Below are positions 61,401 to 64,000 of a stretch of 64,000 bases of DNA, in pieces (within the stretch, counting starts at the first letter, position 1; the number at the start of each line of letters is the position of its first letter). The DNA lies in NCBI RefSeq assembly GCF_910592395.1, contig NC_088320.1:16488501-16552500 (forward strand), given 5' to 3'. The DNA is from Lineus longissimus. Its lineage: Eukaryota > Nemertea > Pilidiophora > Heteronemertea > Lineidae. The translations under genes were made by a program, and so were the position numbers. The notes below the pieces were generated by a model, which ran no database searches, was not told the DNA's origin, and saw only the letters and a list, made by a program, of their open reading frames with translations.

Positions 61401-63727
61401 TGACGACAAACTTCTCTCAGTGTAGTTTACAACTTACCCTACAGCAATGACACGTAACAAAATAAATCATTGAAATGATAAGGCACATCTAACAATAGCT
61501 AAAGGCTAGCATCTCGCACACAAGCAAGTTTTGTTGCTGCGATCATGATCACATGCACAACGCTTGCGACCAGCGTCGATAATCGCCGCATCTTGCAATC
61601 GATGTCAAACCCAGCGATTGTTAGTTTCACCATACCAGCAGATGAGAGATCTTTTCGTTGCACATCGCAGTGATTATTATCGCAAGTAGCAGTGATGAAA
61701 ATCACTTGTTTATGGGGGCGCTGAAGCTTACTGGGTATAATGAAATTTGGCTTTAAATAGCTTTAAAACATTTTAGAATTGTCTAAAATCTTTGTTGCTA
61801 ATGGCATGTACATGTAACTTTCCAATAAATGTCTGTAAATATTAATACAACTTCATTTAAGGTCCCTCACATATATGAAGGGGGAAGGGGGGTTACCTGC
61901 CTCAATAATGCTATCCCCTGTTCCGTCGTCCCATAAAACCATGTACAAACTCCTGATTAACGATTTTTCGTCGAATTCCAACCAAATTCTTTTCTGAATA
62001 CCGCTAGAAATGAGTATGCCTTTATCCTGAATCCTGATGGCAACCTTCGATATAAAACCACATCCCCAAAAAGACTGTACCCCTCATGATAGTGTATATA
62101 TGTGACCCATCACATCAAAACCAGGCGCATGTCGCACAGAAGATGAGCCAAAGTGACACCAGGAGATAATGGAAGAAATTGATGTGCTCATATTTCACAA
62201 TAGGCAGACAATAGAGAAATGAACAAACAGTCCGTCTCAACCTGCCAAGCTCAGAGCGACATGCGCCTGGTTTTGCTGTGACGGGTCACATATTGTTGTA
62301 GTTTTAACACTAATAAAAAATTTGCCGAAGTTACACTATGAAATAAACCGGCCATGAATATTTCTGTGTTGACAATATGTGGGAGTTTTAGTTTCCCTGA
62401 CTGAACATCATTGGAAATGCTCAATAAAATGTGTCTTAATTTTGATAGCAACACCAGCTAATAGTAGGTTTAGGTGAAGTTTATTTGGCCAAGACAATTC
62501 AAATAATACACTTACAACATTTGTGCAAGTGACAGCCAGGGACACAGCCAAGATCGCTAAAGGCTGTGCCTCTGCTTGTAAATTTCAATGAAAATTGCTC
62601 TTGCAGCTTATTTTGTCGATATTGTCTGGATCGACGCGATGTGTTTGACTTTCAAATTCTTGTGTTTCAGATGAGGATGAGCAGTTCCGTGCGGAGAAGC
62701 GAGATGAAGAGGCAGTCAACGGGACGGTCGGAGAGGATGATCTACCGCCACAAGTCATGGCCGCGTAAGTTGATGGGTGAAATATTGAGGCATTATGGGG
62801 GAGAGATTCGGAAACTCCTCACGACAATCATGATCTTACATGCATGTCACATGCCACTGTAGCAAGCTCTGATTGGCTTAGAGAGTTGGTTGTGATCACA
62901 TGATATCCGCATTGTGCCAACTTGTGCGTGTGATGTCATCAGGAACGTGGCAGACTTGAGCGATCGTCTGATCTGTCCACAGTGCTGCCACCTTGTGAGA
63001 GTACCAGTCACAGTTATTGTCACTCCCGCCTGACAGAGTGTATGGAGCTGTCGTCCTAATCAGCAATCATGAGATTCGCGATTGTTGAAAGGATCACAAT
63101 TACTGTTATTGCGTAATCATCGTTTCATTATTTTCTTGCAGACGTCGTATGGCAAGGCCAGCGAGTGCACGACCAGCGCCACCTAAGATCAAACCCAAAA
63201 CTGATACGACACAGGAACCAGACATCAGGTAAAGTTGAGGCTATGGTCGTCTTACACATGATTCTCTACAAAAAAGTCATTGGCTGATATTTATAAAAGA
63301 CTAGTAAATGCTTTTACTTTAACCTTCATGTACATTTACACTAGCCGTCTCTGTAGAAAACTGTAGTAAAAGCATTTACTAGTCTTTATAAATATTAGCC
63401 AATGAAATATCTTGTGATTAAAGAAGTTGAATTTGATGATTAGTTGCCAATGTGATGCCCAGTTGCGTACAGGATAAGGTGAGTCGCAGTGCTAGGATTG
63501 TGGGTTCCAGTCCATGTCTGCTTGCTGCTTAGTTATCATGTAATCATTACGTTAACTGAATGATATGCGTATTTTTGCCAGAGCGTTCCAATTTGATATT
63601 TGTTTATTTCAGGGTGGGAAGTGGTAAACATGTGACTAATGTGATCGTAGATGACGACAATCCATCTGATGATGATGATAACTTTATGGTAGAAGATACA
63701 GCGATACCTCCGCCAGAACCTGAGCCG
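49476..63727 (+). CDS. TRAF3IP1: TRAF3-interacting protein 1 / IFT54, partial at right edge
   Basis: Thirteen exons join in phase: 49476-49598, 50199-50267, 50719-50767, 51811-51923, 52348-52476, 52709-52906, 53434-53451, 54045-54173, 55587-55662, 59464-59493, 62671-62764, 63142-63228, 63613-63727. They give 410 residues. Residues 1 to about 130 form the N-terminal calponin-homology-like MIP-T3 domain ([20 protein letters not shown]; later [15 protein letters not shown]). Residues 130-275 are a K/R/E/D-rich low-complexity linker. Then come [10 protein letters not shown] and [13 protein letters not shown] motifs and an acidic stretch ([14 protein letters not shown]). The C-terminal coiled coil that binds IFT20 lies beyond the window. 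IFT54 is an IFT-B subunit of the cilium and a microtubule/tubulin-binding protein. Exon 7 is an 18-base microexon (EENSED) and exon 10 is 30 bases; these two are the least certain. Confidence 0.95.
50319..50479. mobile_element. MITE, CAGTRGAACCTC family, TRAF3IP1 intron 2
   Basis: Starts CAGTAGAACCTCTCTATTAA after TA and ends GGGAAGTTCCACTG followed by TA. 161 bp, begins about 50 bp after exon 2. Confidence 0.88.
50768..51617. repeat. 50-bp minisatellite beginning at the exon 3 donor, 17 copies
   Basis: The unit is GTAAGTAATCTCAGTGGAGT followed by GACGGCAATGCTATGTCAGC and TCCTCTTGGA. The first GTAAGT is the actual 5' splice site of TRAF3IP1 exon 3; sixteen more follow at exact 50-bp steps. 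Variation is mostly CTCAGTGG/CTCGGTGG and GAGTGAC/GAGCGAC. Confidence 0.98.
51618..51810 (+). other. remainder of TRAF3IP1 intron 3
   Basis: A weak tRNA-like segment (GTCAGTGGCATGGTTTTAAC, then GTCGTGGGTTTGACTTTGG) may be a degraded SINE. Confidence 0.35.
53452..54044 (+). other. TRAF3IP1 intron 7; nothing recognised
   Basis: Includes a T/A-rich zone and GGGGCACCGGCATAAGGGGG near 53670. No repeat array or element ends are seen. Confidence 0.45.
54174..55586 (+). other. TRAF3IP1 intron 8; nothing recognised
   Basis: The exon 8 frame stays open for 16 codons into the intron before a stop. A run of about 18 T is at 54822-54838. No other coding or repeat structure is visible. Confidence 0.45.
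55728..55845. repeat. degenerate ~25-bp repeat, TRAF3IP1 intron 9
   Basis: CACTGGTTTCCATGACAAC recurs about five times with variable spacing and substitutions. Confidence 0.75.
56001..56320. repeat. 40-bp minisatellite, eight copies, TRAF3IP1 intron 9
   Basis: The unit is TATACTGTGGCATGATTGGG plus TGGGTGAGGTACCCTATGGA, which includes GGTACC. Variants are GGG/GTG and TATA/TATT. Confidence 0.96.
56455..56730. repeat. dispersed repeat, ACTCCTCCAAGTG family and flanks
   Basis: The right end (AATAACTCCTCCAAGTGCTG then AATGAAGAAGAAGAATG) matches 36640-36705 and 37855-37920. The GAAGAAGAAGAAT tail would suit the 3' end of a retroposon, but no reverse-transcriptase frame is present. Confidence 0.4.
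57043..57213. mobile_element. 170-bp foldback MITE
   Basis: Arms of about 75-80 bp run inward from GAATTGAACCCGAGGCGGAG and its inverse (CGAAGCCGAGGGTTCAATTT). They share CCTTGGTTGAGTTACCAAGA, CACTC, TGGAGCTAAAAT and GTCCAAACCC. The loop is only a few bases, so the transcript would fold into one long hairpin. Confidence 0.85.
57214..58000. other. TRAF3IP1 intron 9, unexplained GC-richer segment
   Basis: 57290-57380 is CpG-rich compared with the surroundings (GAGCGCCGGTAGCGCCG). A 109-residue minus-strand frame at 57418-57747 has no recognised motif. It may be a decayed mobile element. Confidence 0.3.
58001..58182. promoter_or_regulatory. cluster of CRE/ATF-like TGACGT sites
   Basis: Perfect TGACGTCA at 58001-58008 and 58175-58182; near matches GGACGTCA (58028), GGACGTCA (58089), TGACGTAA (58133), TGACGTCT (58144) and TGACATCA (58157). 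Seven sites occur within 182 bp inside TRAF3IP1 intron 9. Whether this is an enhancer or a residue of a repeat is unknown. Confidence 0.4.
58660..58809. mobile_element. MITE, CAGTRGAACCTC family, decayed
   Basis: ATAGAACCCCTCTATTAGGA at the left, GTCCTTAATAGAGAGGTGTC inside and GGGATTCTGCTGTA at the right. Confidence 0.7.
59010..59333. mobile_element. mariner-type MITE, CAGGGTGTCC ends
   Basis: CAGGGTGTCCGAAAAATATT at the left and TTTTTGGACACCCTG at the right, both flanked by TA. The 324-bp AT-rich interior has no transposase frame. CAGGGTGTCC tips with TA duplications are typical of Tc1/mariner derivatives. Confidence 0.8.
59494..62100 (+). other. TRAF3IP1 intron 10; no further exon seen
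   Basis: Two related degenerate segments, about 60060-60270 and 61550-61730, share AACCCAGC, ATACC, GAGA and ATTATCGCA words, pointing to an old dispersed repeat. A TGACCTTTTTTAGGGA-type word near 60475 resembles 26770. Frames at 60608-61074 are unrecognised. Confidence 0.4.
62101..62290. mobile_element. 190-bp MITE, TGTGACCC ends, TRAF3IP1 intron 10
   Basis: TGTGACCCATCACATCAAAA and CCAGGCGCATGTCGC at the left are inverted at the right (GCGACATGCGCCTGG, TTTTGCTGTGACGGGTCACA), with 33 of 35 bases matching. TA flanks both ends. Confidence 0.9.
63279..63403. mobile_element. 125-bp foldback MITE, TRAF3IP1 intron 12
   Basis: ATTGGCTGATATTTATAAAA and GACTAGTAAATGCTTTTACT are inverted at 63363-63403 with one A/G change and one A deletion. 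The 40-bp arms enclose about 45 bp. Flanking duplication not evident. Confidence 0.88.
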
Positions 63728-64000
63728 GTACGTTGAACTGTGCAGGCGCGACCGTGAGAAATAGCGTAACGTCACAGGCGGATGAGACAAAACACGTTTA
63801 GATACCAAGTGATGATGAGGAACACCAGCAAACTCTGCTGAAATATATTTTGCCTTTTATCAATCTTTTTCCCATCAAAGCAATTTTAGCAGTTTGCTAA
63901 ATTTCTGCGCTCTGAAAGTTTCCTCCCGGGTCTCCAGTTTCCTCCTACTTAAATTCCAATTACAATGTATGTCGCTAATAATCTCCTAGTTGACTCTCAA

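Overview
This is a 64 kb piece of animal nuclear genome. Genes are split by GT-AG introns, most introns are longer than the exons, and a large share of the sequence is minisatellite arrays, short inverted-repeat transposons (MITEs) and tRNA-derived SINEs. The three recognisable plus-strand genes and one minus-strand gene are bilaterian orthologs (SPOP, NDUFA8, TRAF3IP1/IFT54, RUNDC3). The repeat style suggests a marine invertebrate (lophotrochozoan or invertebrate deuterostome), but the sequence does not fix the phylum.

Layout. 1-10.6 kb: the 5' part of an unidentified minus-strand gene, with three phase-compatible exons at 10595-10406, 8866-8675 and 3995-3834, embedded in repeats. 10.6-20 kb: no supported gene; several minisatellites, a 168-bp triplication, MITE copies and a SINE. 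20.5-27.1 kb: RUNDC3 on the minus strand, eight exons located, one RUN-domain exon not found. 27.1-28.2 kb: a divergent upstream region shared by RUNDC3 and SPOP. 28.3-36.9 kb: SPOP, complete, eight coding exons, 374 residues, followed by about 6 kb of repeat-rich sequence ending at a good poly(A) signal. 43-45 kb: a long direct duplication and a Harbinger-like element. 45.1-48.7 kb: NDUFA8, complete, three exons, 175 residues, with a young Mutator-like (MULE) element in intron 1. 49.3-64 kb: TRAF3IP1/IFT54, first 13 exons (410 residues), running off the right edge before its C-terminal coiled coil.

The genes do not form a single pathway. SPOP is a CUL3 ubiquitin-ligase adaptor, NDUFA8 is a complex I subunit, IFT54 is an intraflagellar transport protein, and RUNDC3 is a RUN-domain effector. 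The most interesting non-gene signals are: a 1.74 kb MULE with ~451-bp nearly identical inverted arms, an 8-9 bp target duplication and a truncated transposase fragment; a 17-copy 50-bp array that starts at the 5' splice site of TRAF3IP1 exon 3 and so repeats a GTAAGT donor core every 50 bp; a perfect X-box-like palindrome about 210 bp upstream of the IFT54 start codon; a 93-bp intronic array in RUNDC3 that keeps the upstream exon's frame open; a 350-bp foldback element whose interior is a tandem array of hairpins; and at least a dozen copies of one TA-flanked MITE family.
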